From positions 1,054,001-1,118,000 of the forward strand of contig NZ_CP038213.1 of the NCBI RefSeq assembly GCF_004526345.1: a DNA stretch of 64,000 nucleotides, read 5' to 3'. The notes under the pieces were generated by a model, which was not told the origin of the DNA, ran no database searches, and was given only the letters and a program-made list of their open reading frames with translations. Position numbers and translations under genes: made by a program. Every line of letters starts with the position of its first letter. Within the stretch, counting starts at the first letter, position 1. Shown here piece by piece: positions 45,085 through 53,955 of this stretch. This stretch comes from Ornithinimicrobium flavum (GTDB lineage: Bacteria > Actinomycetota > Actinomycetes > Actinomycetales > Dermatophilaceae).

Positions 45085-45915
45085 TCAGTAGACGAAGAAC
45101 GGGAAGACGCTGCGGTCGTGGGCGTGCACGATCGCGAGGAAGACCACCGCGTCGAAGAGCAGGTGGATGATCACGACGTACGTCAGCGACTTGGTCCGGG
45201 TGAAGATCCACCCCTGCAGCAGCGCGAACGGGATCGTCAGCAGAGGCCCCCACTCGCGGTAGCCGAGCTCCCACAGGAAGGACACGAAGATCGTGGCCTG
45301 CAGGACGTTGGCCTGCCAGAGCGGGAAGTGCCGGCGCAGCAGGGCGAAGCAGATGCAGATGAAGAAGAGCTCGTCCCACAGCCCGACGGAGTTGACCCCG
45401 ACGAAGAACCGGCCGAACTCGCTGGCGGTCTGGATCGGCGGCCAGTTCTGGTAGGCGCCGGAGCGGATGAAGTAGAACGGCAGGATGAGCCAGCCCAGCA
45501 GGGGCACCGCGACGACGTAGGCCCACTGCATCCGGGTCCAGCGCCGCCCGGTGAACCAGGGGAAGCGGATGGCCCGCCGCCGGTAGACGAGCCGGTCGAT
45601 CGCCACCGGCACCAGCACGGCACCCCCCAGCACGACGCCGAGCAGGAAGAAGTTGGGCCAGCTGATGTCGGCCTCGACCGACGTGGTGGAGACGATCGCG
45701 ATGCCGACGCCGATGAGCAGCAGGTCCTTGAAGAGCTCCCGGTCGACGAGGTATGCGGTGACCAGGCTGGCCAGCAGCACCACGTGCCCCGGCCAGCCGA
45801 CCATGAGCCCGAAGAGGAGGAAGGCCGAGGCCGCCACGCCGGCGGCGGGCAGGAGCTTCAGCGCCGACGGGGCCTGCGACGTGGCAGGCTCGGTGGAGGT
45901 CGCGGCGATCGGCAC
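45085..45915 (-). CDS. CPBP-type intramembrane protein
   Basis: A 276-residue membrane protein with about eight membrane segments. The CPBP/Abi-type motifs are SVGLWDELFFICICFALLRR, FVSFLWELGYREWG and VVIIHLLFDAVVFL, which supply the Glu, Glu and His expected of the prenyl-protease-like core, although the usual first EE is DE. The GTG at 45915 has TAGGCT (45922-45927, minus strand) 6 nt upstream. Substrate is unknown; it is divergent from the GH32 gene. Confidence 0.75.
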   Translation of the reverse strand: MPIAATSTEPATSQAPSALKLLPAAGVAASAFLLFGLMVGWPGHVVLLASLVTAYLVDRELFKDLLLIGVGIAIVSTTSVEADISWPNFFLLGVVLGGAVLVPVAIDRLVYRRRAIRFPWFTGRRWTRMQWAYVVAVPLLGWLILPFYFIRSGAYQNWPPIQTASEFGRFFVGVNSVGLWDELFFICICFALLRRHFPLWQANVLQATIFVSFLWELGYREWGPLLTIPFALLQGWIFTRTKSLTYVVIIHLLFDAVVFLAIVHAHDRSVFPFFVY

Positions 45916-45942
45916 GCGGCGAGCCTAGTAGGGAGCACCCGG

Positions 45943-47148
45943 GTGAGCGGCACGACATACCACCTCCGGCCGCGCAGCGGCTGGCTCAACGACCCCAACG
46001 GGATGGTGCGCCGGGGGGAGCGGTGGCACGTCTTCTTCCAGCACAACCCGGACGCGCCGGCCCACGACCGGATCGCCTGGGGACACGCGAGCAGCACCGA
46101 CCTGGCGCACTGGGAGCAGCACCCGGTCGCCTTCGGGCCCACGCCCGGGGGTCCCGACGCCTTCGGGTGCTGGTCGGGCTGCTACCTGCCCGGCCTGGAC
46201 CGGCCCGCGGTCGCCTACTCGGGGATCGCGGCGGACCCGCCGCACAGCACGGTGTGCGTGCGGACCGGCAGCGAGGACCTGCTGACCTGGTCCTCGCCCA
46301 CGGTCGTGGCCACGACGCCGCCGCACGTGCGCGAGATGCGCGACCCCTTCGTCCTCGACCACGCAGGTCGGCGGTTCGCCGTGCTCGGGGCCGGGCTCCC
46401 GGGCGGCGAGCCCGCGCTCACGCTCTTCGGGCTGGACGACCCGTGGCGGTGGAAGGACCTCGGCGTCTGGCTGACGGCGTCGTCCTCACCAGTCCTGGCC
46501 GGGGCCGGCCCGGCAGACGTCTGGGAGTGCCCGCAGCTGGTGCCGGTCGACGACCGGTGGGTCCTCGTGCTGTCCCTGCACGACCGCGGCCACCTCGGCG
46601 ACGTGGCCGGGTGCGTGGGGGACCTGGTGGACGACGGCGGCGTGCCGCGGTTCGTGCCCGAGCGGCTCGACCTGCTGGACACCGGGAGCTGCTTCTACGC
46701 CCCGCAGGTCGCCCTCGACGGGGACCCGCACCCGTGGGTCATCGGCTGGGCGCGCGAGGAGGACCGGGACCCCGCCGAGCGGGACCACGCCGGCTGCATG
46801 ACGCTCGCCCGCCGGCTGGTCCTCGTGGACGGTCGGGCCCGGCTCGTGCTGGACCGGCGGGCGGAGCAGCTCCTGGGGGAGGAGCTCGACGAGCTCGGGC
46901 CGGGCGAGCACCGACTCCAGGGCGCGGCGCGGGTGGTGGTGCGCGGTACGGGCGCTCTGGTGCACCCCGACCTCGGGCCCGTCGCGCTGGGCGAGGGCGA
47001 CGAGGCCTGGGTCGACGACGAGCTGGTGGAGGTCTACCCCGCCGACGCCGCGCCCTCGACCTGGCGCTCGCCCGCGCCGTGGACGCTGCGGGTGGAGGAG
47101 GGGACGGCGACGCTCTCCATACCCCAGGCCTCGGCGAGCAGCCGGTAG
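45943..47148 (+). CDS. GH32 beta-fructosidase (sucrose-6-phosphate hydrolase type)
   Basis: A 401-residue invertase-like enzyme for sucrose, sucrose 6-phosphate or fructans. The three acidic signatures are visible: WLNDPNGM (nucleophile), EMRDPFVL (transition-state Asp) and VWECPQLVPV (acid/base Glu). It has no signal peptide, so it acts in the cytoplasm. The GTG at 45943 follows GGGAG (45931-45935) by 7 nt. Its last 115 bp overlap the end of the convergent luciferase-like gene. Confidence 0.9.
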   Translation: MSGTTYHLRPRSGWLNDPNGMVRRGERWHVFFQHNPDAPAHDRIAWGHASSTDLAHWEQHPVAFGPTPGGPDAFGCWSGCYLPGLDRPAVAYSGIAADPPHSTVCVRTGSEDLLTWSSPTVVATTPPHVREMRDPFVLDHAGRRFAVLGAGLPGGEPALTLFGLDDPWRWKDLGVWLTASSSPVLAGAGPADVWECPQLVPVDDRWVLVLSLHDRGHLGDVAGCVGDLVDDGGVPRFVPERLDLLDTGSCFYAPQVALDGDPHPWVIGWAREEDRDPAERDHAGCMTLARRLVLVDGRARLVLDRRAEQLLGEELDELGPGEHRLQGAARVVVRGTGALVHPDLGPVALGEGDEAWVDDELVEVYPADAAPSTWRSPAPWTLRVEEGTATLSIPQASASSR

Positions 47149-48125
47149 GAGCGGCGCCGCATCTGCGGGTCGTAGGTGTAGGTCGTCACGATGAGCTCGT
47201 CGAGGTCGTGCGTCGCCGCGAACTCCTCCAGCTGCGGCACCACCGTCTCCGGCGTCCCGACCATCCGCACCGCCTGGTGCGACTGGGCCAGCGGCATCAG
47301 CTGGGCGGGCACGACCTCGGCCAGGTCGTGCACCGGCGGGTCGATCGGCGCCGGCTGCCCGCTGCGGATCCGGATCGCCATGAGCTGGGCGGAGGTGAAG
47401 AGGAAGTCGGACTCCTCCTGGGTGGGCGCGACGAGCACGTTGACGCCGGCCATCGTCGTCGGCCGGTCGACCTGCGCGGTCTCCGCGTCGGGGTTGAAAC
47501 GGTCGCGGTAGACCAGGAACGCCTCACGGATCTGGTCGGGCGCGAAGTGGGAGGCGAAGCTGAACGGCAGCCCCAGGGCCGCCGCGACCTGGGCACCGCC
47601 GGTCGAGGACCCCAGCATCCACAGGGGCACGTGGGTGCCCTCGCCGGGGATCGCGCGCACCCGGGCGTCGGGGCGCGGGTCGCCGAGGTAGGACTGCAGG
47701 GCCATGACGTCGGCGGCGAAGTCGTTGAGCTGCCCGCTGCCGCGCGCCAGCGCCGCGGCGGTCATCGGGTCGGTGCCCGGCGCCCGCCCCAGTCCCAGGT
47801 CGAAGCGGTCGCCGTAGAGGGTGGCGAGGGTGCCGTAGTACTCCGCCACCATGAGCGGGGAGTGGTTGGGCAGCATCACGCCGCCGGAGCCGAGCCGGAT
47901 CCGGTCGGTGTGCTGGGCCAGGTGCCCCAGGAGCAGCGAGGTCGCCGAGGCCATGAACGCCTCCGACCCGTGGTGCTCGGCCACCCACAGCCGGTGGTAG
48001 CCCAGCCGCTCCACCTCCTGCGCCAGCTCCGTCGACGCCTCCAGTGCGTCGCGCGGCGTCATCCCCTGGGAGCGGGGCGCGAGCTCGAGGACGGACAGGG
48101 GCACACGGGGGGAGGAGGTGGGCAT
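47034..48125 (-). CDS. luciferase-like monooxygenase, MsnO8 type
   Basis: A 363-residue F420- or FMN-dependent bacterial luciferase-like protein. The start VPLSVLELAPRSQGMTPRDA, GYHRLWVAEHHGSEAF, DRIRLGSGGVMLPNH and LGRAPGTDP are typical of the MsnO8 group. The conserved part ends near RSYRLLAEAWGM; about 27 further residues form the tail that overlaps the GH32 gene. The substrate is unknown. The ATG at 48125 begins MPTSSPRVPLS. Confidence 0.88.
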   Translation of the reverse strand: MPTSSPRVPLSVLELAPRSQGMTPRDALEASTELAQEVERLGYHRLWVAEHHGSEAFMASATSLLLGHLAQHTDRIRLGSGGVMLPNHSPLMVAEYYGTLATLYGDRFDLGLGRAPGTDPMTAAALARGSGQLNDFAADVMALQSYLGDPRPDARVRAIPGEGTHVPLWMLGSSTGGAQVAAALGLPFSFASHFAPDQIREAFLVYRDRFNPDAETAQVDRPTTMAGVNVLVAPTQEESDFLFTSAQLMAIRIRSGQPAPIDPPVHDLAEVVPAQLMPLAQSHQAVRMVGTPETVVPQLEEFAATHDLDELIVTTYTYDPQMRRRSYRLLAEAWGMESVAVPSSTRSVHGAGERQVEGAASAG

Positions 48126-48202
48126 GGTGGCGTCAACGACGGGAGGTGCCCGGGTATGCCGTGGGCCCGGCGGGTGCCGCCCGGGGACGCCGGGGTGGCG
48201 CC

Positions 48203-48946
48203 TCAGAGCGGGCGCAGCAGGAGGTCGTGCATCTCGCGCATCGCCAGCCGCTCCCGGCGGGCGGCCGCGGCGACCACCCAGCGCAGCGGCATACCCGGGT
48301 GGAGCAGCTCCTCCCCGATCCGGGCGACCCGGCGGTCCTGCTCGGCCACGAGGAACGGGTAGCCGCCCCCGGCCTCGGTGAGCCGCTCGGCGAAGTCCCA
48401 GGCGCGCCGCCGTGCGTAGCCGATCGACCACGCGGACAGGCACTCGTCGAAGCGGCAGCCCACCCGGTCGGCCATGGACGTCCACGGGGAGACCGTGGCC
48501 AGCCCCTCCTGCATCCGGTCGACCATGACGGCCAGCACGTCCGAGATCCGCTCGAAGTCGTCGCGCAGGTCCGCGATCGGCCGCCCCTGCTGGACGGTCG
48601 CGGCGGCCAGGCCCAGGTCGAGGTTGATGTGCGCGTTCATGCCGGCCAGGAGGTGCTGCAGGGCGAGCGTGCCGCGGGTGGGTGCCTCGAAGGTCACCGC
48701 CCACGCCGCCGCCACGGGGCGTCCCAGACCGTGGTCACGGACGGCGTCGAGGTAGAGCCGGGCGAACTCGACGTCGAAGCGCTCCATCCGCTCGCCGTCG
48801 TCGAACTCGCCGGCGCGGATCCCGTCGCGCACCCGCACGGTCACCGCGCGGTAGACGCAGGTGAAGAACCCCCGGGGGTCGTTCGCGGCCAGGGACCGCT
48901 CCAGGAGGCGGTCCATCGCCGCGACGGCGGCGTCGATGGAGTCCAT
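48203..48946 (-). CDS. DUF5995 family protein
   Basis: A 247-residue soluble alpha-helical protein that fits the DUF5995 group: NDPRGFFTCVYRAVTVRVRD, FDVEFARLYLDAV, LLAGMNAHINLDLGLAAA and RRAWDFAERLTEA. The paired acidic and His residues (FDVEFA, NAHINLD) might bind a metal, but no activity is known. CATACT (48952-48957, minus strand) lies 5 nt before the ATG at 48946. It lies 77 bp upstream of the luciferase-like gene on the same strand. Confidence 0.78.
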   Translation of the reverse strand: MDSIDAAVAAMDRLLERSLAANDPRGFFTCVYRAVTVRVRDGIRAGEFDDGERMERFDVEFARLYLDAVRDHGLGRPVAAAWAVTFEAPTRGTLALQHLLAGMNAHINLDLGLAAATVQQGRPIADLRDDFERISDVLAVMVDRMQEGLATVSPWTSMADRVGCRFDECLSAWSIGYARRRAWDFAERLTEAGGGYPFLVAEQDRRVARIGEELLHPGMPLRWVVAAAARRERLAMREMHDLLLRPL

Positions 48947-49097
48947 GCGTGAGTATGGCGTGCGGCGACGCGGTGCGGGTCCGGCAGCGTCAGGTTGGTC
49001 ACACCGGGGCTTGTCCTGCTGATCGACCCTGGCGTGTCGCGCTGGACGGGAGGACGATGGAGGTGGGGCACCGTCGCCCCGGAGCAGGAGAGGAACG

Positions 49098-49442
49098 ATG
49101 AGCAAGGAGCTGACCCGCACGACCAACCCGTTCGCCGAGATGATGGAGTGGTGGGATCTCGCCGGACCCAGGGACCGCAAGGGGGTGGGGCTGGCGCCGC
49201 AGGTCCGCGTCGTCACCGTGCAGGGCGACGTCCTCACCATTCGCGGTGAGCGCCGCGAGCAGAAGAAGGACCGCAACCACCAGGAGTTCCACGACGGCTC
49301 GTTCAGCCGCAGCGTGACCCTGCCCGCGGGTGCGGACCCTGACGCCGTCGACGCGTCCTACACCGACGGCGTGCTCGAGGTCCGGGTGCCCATGACGGCA
49401 CCGGAGGCGGGGACGCGGACCGTCCCGGTGACGCGGTCATGA
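49098..49442 (+). CDS. shortened Hsp20/alpha-crystallin protein
   Basis: A 114-residue small heat-shock protein. The C-terminal half is normal: GDVLTIRGERREQKKDRNHQ, FSRSVTLPAGADPDAVDASY and GVLEVRVPMT. The segment that usually supplies the first beta strands (a VRAELPGID-type region of about 30 residues) is missing between MMEWWDLAGPRDRKG and VRVVTVQG, so the alpha-crystallin fold would be incomplete. The ATG at 49098 follows AGGAG. The DUF1918 gene overlaps its stop by four bases. Confidence 0.82.
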   Translation: MSKELTRTTNPFAEMMEWWDLAGPRDRKGVGLAPQVRVVTVQGDVLTIRGERREQKKDRNHQEFHDGSFSRSVTLPAGADPDAVDASYTDGVLEVRVPMTAPEAGTRTVPVTRS

Positions 49443-50011
49443 GAGCCACCCCGGGCGCCCGGATCGTGATGGCCGCCACCCACGTGGGGGAGCCCACGCG
49501 GGACGGGCGGATCCTGGAGGTCCACGGCCCGGACGGCGGGCCGCCCTACGTCGTGGAGTGGTCCGACGGGCACACGGGGCTGATCTTCCCCGGCCCCGGC
49601 TCCGTGCTCCACATGTCGGAGGCGCACGAGGGTGCCGGCGGGGCCAGGACCGCGGAGGCGGCTCCTGTCGCGCCGGAGGCCGCTGCGTCGTCGGGCGCGG
49701 CGGGACCCGCTGCGGAGCCCGCGTCGGCCTCGATGTCACCGGGCCACGTGCGTGAGTGGACCGTCCGGATCTCGATCTACGAGTCCGGGGACGACACCCA
49801 CGCGCAGGCCGTGCTGCTCGGCGACTCCCCGCAGCACGTGACCGCCGCCGGCGACAGCCACCGGGCACCGGACGATCCCGTCGTCCCCGAGATCGGGGAC
49901 GAGGTGGCCGCGGGGCGCGCCCTGCGCCACCTGTCCGAGCGGCTGCTCGCGACCGCGGACGACGACATCTCCGCGATCACGGGTGAGGACGTGCACGTCC
50001 GGCGCAGCTGA
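49439..50011 (+). CDS. DUF1918-DUF1876 fusion protein
   Basis: A 190-residue protein joining two small domains that are usually separate. DUF1918 (residues 1-60; SH3-like; GARIVMAATHVGEPTRDGRI, VEWSDGHTGLIFPGPGS) is linked by an Ala-rich stretch (about 65-100) to DUF1876 (about 105-185; WTVRISIYESGDDTHAQAVL, AAGRALRHLSERLLATADDDI). Both domains are actinobacterial and of unknown function, with stress associations. It is coupled to the Hsp20 gene. Confidence 0.85.
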   Translation: MRATPGARIVMAATHVGEPTRDGRILEVHGPDGGPPYVVEWSDGHTGLIFPGPGSVLHMSEAHEGAGGARTAEAAPVAPEAAASSGAAGPAAEPASASMSPGHVREWTVRISIYESGDDTHAQAVLLGDSPQHVTAAGDSHRAPDDPVVPEIGDEVAAGRALRHLSERLLATADDDISAITGEDVHVRRS

Positions 50012-50052
50012 CAGTCAGGGGCCTCGCTCGCGTCCCCGCGCTAGGCTCGGGC

Positions 50053-50523
50053 ATGCGCAGGGTTACGACGGGTATGACGTGTCTGGTGCTCAGCCTCGGG
50101 CTCACCGGGTGCATCGCACCGAGCGGGTTCGAGACGGTGGGGCGGACCGGGGTGGCCTCCGTGGAGGGTGACCTGGCCGTGGTCTGGGACAGCTGCGGGG
50201 AGGAGGAGATCCGCTCCGTCGTCATCCACGCCGACCGGGAGGGGCTGGCCGACGACGAGGAGAATCCTGAGGTCGGCCGTTGGGAGATGGGGGAGCGCAA
50301 CCGGGAGGAGAAGGTGTTCGTCCCGTCGGCCGCCGACGACCCGCCACAGCTGGACCCGTCCCGCGGCTACATCGTGCAGGCCCTCCCCGCCGGTGAGGTC
50401 GAGAACCTCCCCGCCGTGCACTTCACCCTCGACGAGGTGGCCGGGTTGGGTCCGGGGGAGGTGCTGATCGGCGCCGAGGACGGCAGCGTCGTCGGGACCA
50501 TGGATGACCTCGCTGACTGCTGA
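50053..50523 (+). CDS. putative lipoprotein
   Basis: A 156-residue protein with a signal peptide and lipobox LTGC (Cys at about residue 20). The mature part starts with acidic residues and has two further Cys (DSCGEEE and a terminal ADC) that could form a disulfide. I do not recognise a family. The ATG at 50053 follows TAGGCT (50042-50047) by 5 nt with no Shine-Dalgarno site. Confidence 0.72.
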   Translation: MRRVTTGMTCLVLSLGLTGCIAPSGFETVGRTGVASVEGDLAVVWDSCGEEEIRSVVIHADREGLADDEENPEVGRWEMGERNREEKVFVPSAADDPPQLDPSRGYIVQALPAGEVENLPAVHFTLDEVAGLGPGEVLIGAEDGSVVGTMDDLADC

Positions 50524-50526
50524 CCC

Positions 50527-51201
50527 TCAGCCGTAGAAGGGCTGCGGCTGCGAGGGGTCGGCGGGCACCACGTCCACGGTGCTCAGCGCGACGAGCTCGT
50601 CGACCGCGGCCTGCGAGGCGCCGATCCCGGCCCAGTGCGGGTCCACGTCGGCGGCGATGCACCACGCCCGGTCCTCCGGCCAGACGAAGGATGGCGTCAT
50701 CGGGCGGCGCGGCATCCCCGGTGCGATCTCCCGCGCACCCCAGTCGCCCAGGTCCGACAGCGGCCCGGTGAAGAGGTGGTAGCTCCGGTGCGGGTGGTGG
50801 ACCGTCGGCGGCCCCAGCATGTCCGGCGCGAAGGCCACCACCCCCGGTCGGCTCGTCCCGCCGCCGTCGTCGCTGAAGCTGTGATCGAACGACATCACGA
50901 CGGTCGCACCGTGGTGCAGGTCACCCCACCCGTCCCACAGGCAGTGCCAGGCCACCTCGGGGGTCGAGGTGTGCCGTCCCAGGACCTCCACGACCGCGCG
51001 CAGCTGCTCCAGCTCACCGGGTCGGTCACCGCCGTCGTGGTCGCTCTCGTCCTGACCGAAGAAGGTCGGGTCGGGGATGAAGAGCAGCCGTGCGTAGGCC
51101 TCGAACGGGGGCGGGCCGAAGAGCGCCAGCCGGGGCCACGGCTGCTCACGCTCCGTGAGCCACTGGGCTGGGCCGGGATCGCGGACGGGTCGCAGGGTCA
51201 C
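50527..51201 (-). CDS. hypothetical protein
   Basis: A 224-residue soluble protein rich in Trp, Pro and His (ARLLFIPDPTFFG, VAWHCLWDGWGDL, HHPHRSYHLFTGPL, SFVWPEDRAWCIAADVDPHW). The pattern of calls on one value and another resembles uncharacterised actinobacterial proteins that carry an immunity-like or SUKH-like fold, but I cannot assign it. The GTG at 51201 overlaps the stop of the upstream acetyltransferase by four bases. Confidence 0.72.
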   Translation of the reverse strand: MTLRPVRDPGPAQWLTEREQPWPRLALFGPPPFEAYARLLFIPDPTFFGQDESDHDGGDRPGELEQLRAVVEVLGRHTSTPEVAWHCLWDGWGDLHHGATVVMSFDHSFSDDGGGTSRPGVVAFAPDMLGPPTVHHPHRSYHLFTGPLSDLGDWGAREIAPGMPRRPMTPSFVWPEDRAWCIAADVDPHWAGIGASQAAVDELVALSTVDVVPADPSQPQPFYG

Positions 51202-51770
51202 CGTGCGGCCGCCGCATCGTCGCGCCCGGTGGTGAGGTCCCGTGCCAGCAGCCCGTGCACGTGCTCGTCATACCGGAGCCCGTCGGCATAGCGGTAGGAC
51301 TCCCGCATCGTGCCCTCGAGCCGGAAACCGGCCGTGAGCGCCACCGCGCACGACGCGGGGTTGGCCACCGCGTGGAAGAGCCCGACACGGTGCAGCCCCA
51401 GCTCGGTGAGGGCGAAGCGGGAGGCGAGGACGACCGAGCGCACGGCATACCCCTGACCCCGCGCCCACGGGGCGACCCAGTAGCCGATCTCCGCGTCCCC
51501 CTGCGGTCGGTCGATCTGGTGCACCGACACCGAGCCGACCAGGCGGTCCGCCGCGTCGGCCACCGCCCAGGACACGTGGTCGCCGTCGGTCCAGTCGTTG
51601 CGCTCCCGCACGAAGCGGCCGGCCGGGTCCGGTCCCGAGGGCGGCGGGTTCCACAGCGCGATCTGCGGGTCGGCGAAGGCGAGGAGCAGGTCGTCCACGT
51701 CCCCGGGGAGGTAGGGGCGGAGCACGACGCCGTCCTCCTCGAGCTGCACCGGGGGCGGGGGAGTCACCAT
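51198..51770 (-). CDS. GNAT-family N-acetyltransferase
   Basis: A 190-residue RimJ/RimL-like acetyltransferase. The acetyl-CoA site is GYWVAPWARGQGYAVRSVVL, with YLPGDVDDLLLAFADP earlier and HRVGLFHAVANPASCAVAL towards the end. The target is unknown. TACGCT (51777-51782, minus strand) lies 6 nt before the ATG at 51770. Confidence 0.88.
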   Translation of the reverse strand: MVTPPPPVQLEEDGVVLRPYLPGDVDDLLLAFADPQIALWNPPPSGPDPAGRFVRERNDWTDGDHVSWAVADAADRLVGSVSVHQIDRPQGDAEIGYWVAPWARGQGYAVRSVVLASRFALTELGLHRVGLFHAVANPASCAVALTAGFRLEGTMRESYRYADGLRYDEHVHGLLARDLTTGRDDAAAAR

Positions 51771-51831
51771 CGCGCCAGCGTAGGGCCGGTAGGTTCGGAG
51801 CTGTACGCCGGACGGGCGGGAGGAGCGGTGG

Positions 51832-52443
51832 ATGGTCGGGGGACCGGGCGAGTCGTGGCAGGAGCGGGAGGCGCGGCGGCGCCGGGTCGCCGAGGACGCC
51901 CGCACGCTGGGCCGAGAGCCGGCCGCGTGGTGGGCCCGCCTGACGCTGGCCGTGGTGACCGCCGCCTGGCTGGCCACCATCGCCTGGATGGCGACGACCC
52001 TGCCGGAGCAGGTGCCGACCCACTGGTCCGCCGGCGGCACGCCCGACGGGTGGTCCAGCAGGGCGGGGGCGCTCGCCTTCGTCGTCCTGCTGCCCGCGCT
52101 GGCGTTCTACCCGATGATCCTGCTCTCCCGGCTGGTGCTGGTCTGGCCCGACGGCGTCAACGCCCCGCACAAGGAATGGTGGCTCGACCGGCCCCGACGG
52201 CTGGTGCGCTTCGAGCGGCTGCTGCGGGAGGACCTCATGGTCATCGTGGCCATCACGGTCCTGCTCATGGTGTCGATCAACCTCATCACCGGGTATGCCG
52301 CGCACCAGCCCGGTGGGGCCGTGCCGGCCTGGTGGTTCCCGGTGGTCCTGGTGGCCTTCCTGGTCGCCCTCACCGTCGTGACCGTGCGGATGTTTGTCGG
52401 CGGGCGCTACCGTCCGGACGACGACGATCCGGAGCTGGCCTGA
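51832..52443 (+). CDS. DUF1648 membrane protein
   Basis: A 203-residue protein with four predicted membrane segments (about 38-58, 82-104, 136-156, 167-187). The first loop has the DUF1648 pattern LPEQVPTHWSAGGTPDGWSS. Function is unknown; related proteins occur with SdpI-type immunity, but no toxin is visible here. Confidence 0.78.
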   Translation: MVGGPGESWQEREARRRRVAEDARTLGREPAAWWARLTLAVVTAAWLATIAWMATTLPEQVPTHWSAGGTPDGWSSRAGALAFVVLLPALAFYPMILLSRLVLVWPDGVNAPHKEWWLDRPRRLVRFERLLREDLMVIVAITVLLMVSINLITGYAAHQPGGAVPAWWFPVVLVAFLVALTVVTVRMFVGGRYRPDDDDPELA

Positions 52444-52580
52444 CGGAGGCCCTCACCCGTGCGGGGGAGTCGACCGCCCCCCACATCACGATCAGGTGAC
52501 GTTTGTGTCGCAGCGTCATGGGTGAGCCGGGGTCAAGGCCATGATGAGCCTGTCGTCGTCCCAAGGGGAAAGCAGGGGTC

Positions 52581-53801
52581 ATGCCGTCGTTGCGGTCTGT
52601 CGTGTCCACACTCGTCACGGGTGCGGTGGTCGTCGTCGGAGGAGGGGCGGCGTTCTCCGCGGTGACCGCCGGCCCCGGCTCGGACCGCGCCACCGTCGTC
52701 CGCGTCATCGACGGCGACACCATCGACGTCCGCTACGACGACGAGGTGCACCGCGTCCGGCTGCTCAACATCGACACCCCCGAGACCAGGCACCCCGGCA
52801 AGGCGGTCGAGTGCCTGGGCCCGGAGGCCACCGCATACCTCGCCGACCAGCTCCTTCCCGGTGACGTCGTGCGCCTGGAGTACGACGTCGAGCGCTACGA
52901 CCGCTACGAGCGCGAGCTGGCCGGCGTCTTCGAGGGGGAGGTGCTCATCAACGCCGAGATCGCGCGTCGTGGGCTCGGCGTCCCCGTGCTCTTCGAGCCG
53001 AACCGCAAGTTCCTCGACGAGGTCACCGCGGCCTACGAGGAGGGCAAGGCGGCCGGGGCCGGCATGTTCAGCGCCGACCTCGCCTGCACCTTCGAGGCCC
53101 GGATCGCGGCGTATGCCGACTCCGTCGCCGCCGTCGAGGCGCTCGCCGCTGCCGAGGATCCGGCCGCCGTGCAGGCGGCGGCGGACAGCGCCGTGGCCGA
53201 GGGTGTCGCGCTCCTGGCGCTCATCGACGGCGCCGGGGCCGGCTCGCTGGCTGCCGCCGGCCTGAGCGGGGCGGAGCTGGACGGGCTGCGCGGTGAGGTC
53301 CGCGCCCTCCAGGGGCGGGCCGAGGGCGCCGCGAAGGCAGCCGTCGCCGAGGCCGAGCGGGTCAAGGCCGAGGAAGAGGCCAGGAAGAAGGCTGAGGAGG
53401 AGGCCGAGCGCAAGGCTGCGGAGGAGAAGGCCAAGGCCGAGGAGGAGGCCAGGAAGAAGGCCGAGGAGGAGGCCAGGAAGGCTGAGGAGGAGGCGGCGCG
53501 CGAGGCTGCCGAGGAGGCCCAGCGTCAGGCGGAGGCCGAGGCGGCCCGCCAGGCAGAGGCCCAGCGCGCCGCCGAGGAGCAGGCGCGCCGGCAGAGCCAG
53601 ATCCAGCCGCTGATGCCGCAGACACCCGCGCCGCCGCCTGCCGCGCCCCCGGTCGCACCGCCGCCCCCGCCCCCGTCCACCAGTGTCTACTACCCCAACT
53701 GCGCAGCGGCTCGGGCCGCCGGTGCCGCGCCCGTCTACCTCGGGCAGCCCGGCTACGGCACCCACCTCGACCGCGACCGGGACGGCGTCGGCTGCGAGTA
53801 G
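52581..53801 (+). CDS. secreted thermonuclease with coiled-coil and excalibur domain
   Basis: A 406-residue exported nuclease. After a signal peptide (about 1-28), the SNase domain (about 37-165) has VIDGDTIDVRYDDEVH, RVRLLNIDTPET, the catalytic Arg/Glu pattern in YDVERYDRYERELAGV. A long Ala/Glu/Lys coiled coil spans about 250-345 (KKAEEEAE repeats), then a Pro-rich linker and an excalibur calcium-binding domain (YYPNCAAARAAGAAPVYLG, HLDRDRDGVGCE). It probably hydrolyses extracellular nucleic acid. The ATG at 52581 has GCAGGGG upstream. Confidence 0.9.
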   Translation: MPSLRSVVSTLVTGAVVVVGGGAAFSAVTAGPGSDRATVVRVIDGDTIDVRYDDEVHRVRLLNIDTPETRHPGKAVECLGPEATAYLADQLLPGDVVRLEYDVERYDRYERELAGVFEGEVLINAEIARRGLGVPVLFEPNRKFLDEVTAAYEEGKAAGAGMFSADLACTFEARIAAYADSVAAVEALAAAEDPAAVQAAADSAVAEGVALLALIDGAGAGSLAAAGLSGAELDGLRGEVRALQGRAEGAAKAAVAEAERVKAEEEARKKAEEEAERKAAEEKAKAEEEARKKAEEEARKAEEEAAREAAEEAQRQAEAEAARQAEAQRAAEEQARRQSQIQPLMPQTPAPPPAAPPVAPPPPPPSTSVYYPNCAAARAAGAAPVYLGQPGYGTHLDRDRDGVGCE

Positions 53802-53838
53802 CCACCGCTAGGACGCACCCCCCATCGATGAGAGCGGG

Positions 53839-53882
53839 TCTTGTGTCACATTGATCGCTCGGGCGATGAATGTGACACAAGA
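53839..53882. repeat. near-perfect 19-bp inverted repeat
   Basis: Arms at 53839-53857 and 53864-53882, 18 of 19 paired, with a 6-nt loop CTCGGG. The stem is much richer in A and T (TCTTGTGTCACATT) than its surroundings. It follows the nuclease stop by 37 bp and could be its terminator, though there is no T tract. Confidence 0.7.
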
Positions 53883-53955
53883 GTCGCGCACAGCGATGGG
53901 CACGCTGGTGGGTCGCCCTGAGGGTATGGACACGCTTCTCCCACGGGTGCATACT

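Noticed and set aside
49000..49097. HspR (HAIR) or CIRCE element before the Hsp20 gene
   Set aside because: No CTTGAGT-N7-ACTCAAG or CIRCE-like inverted repeat is present.
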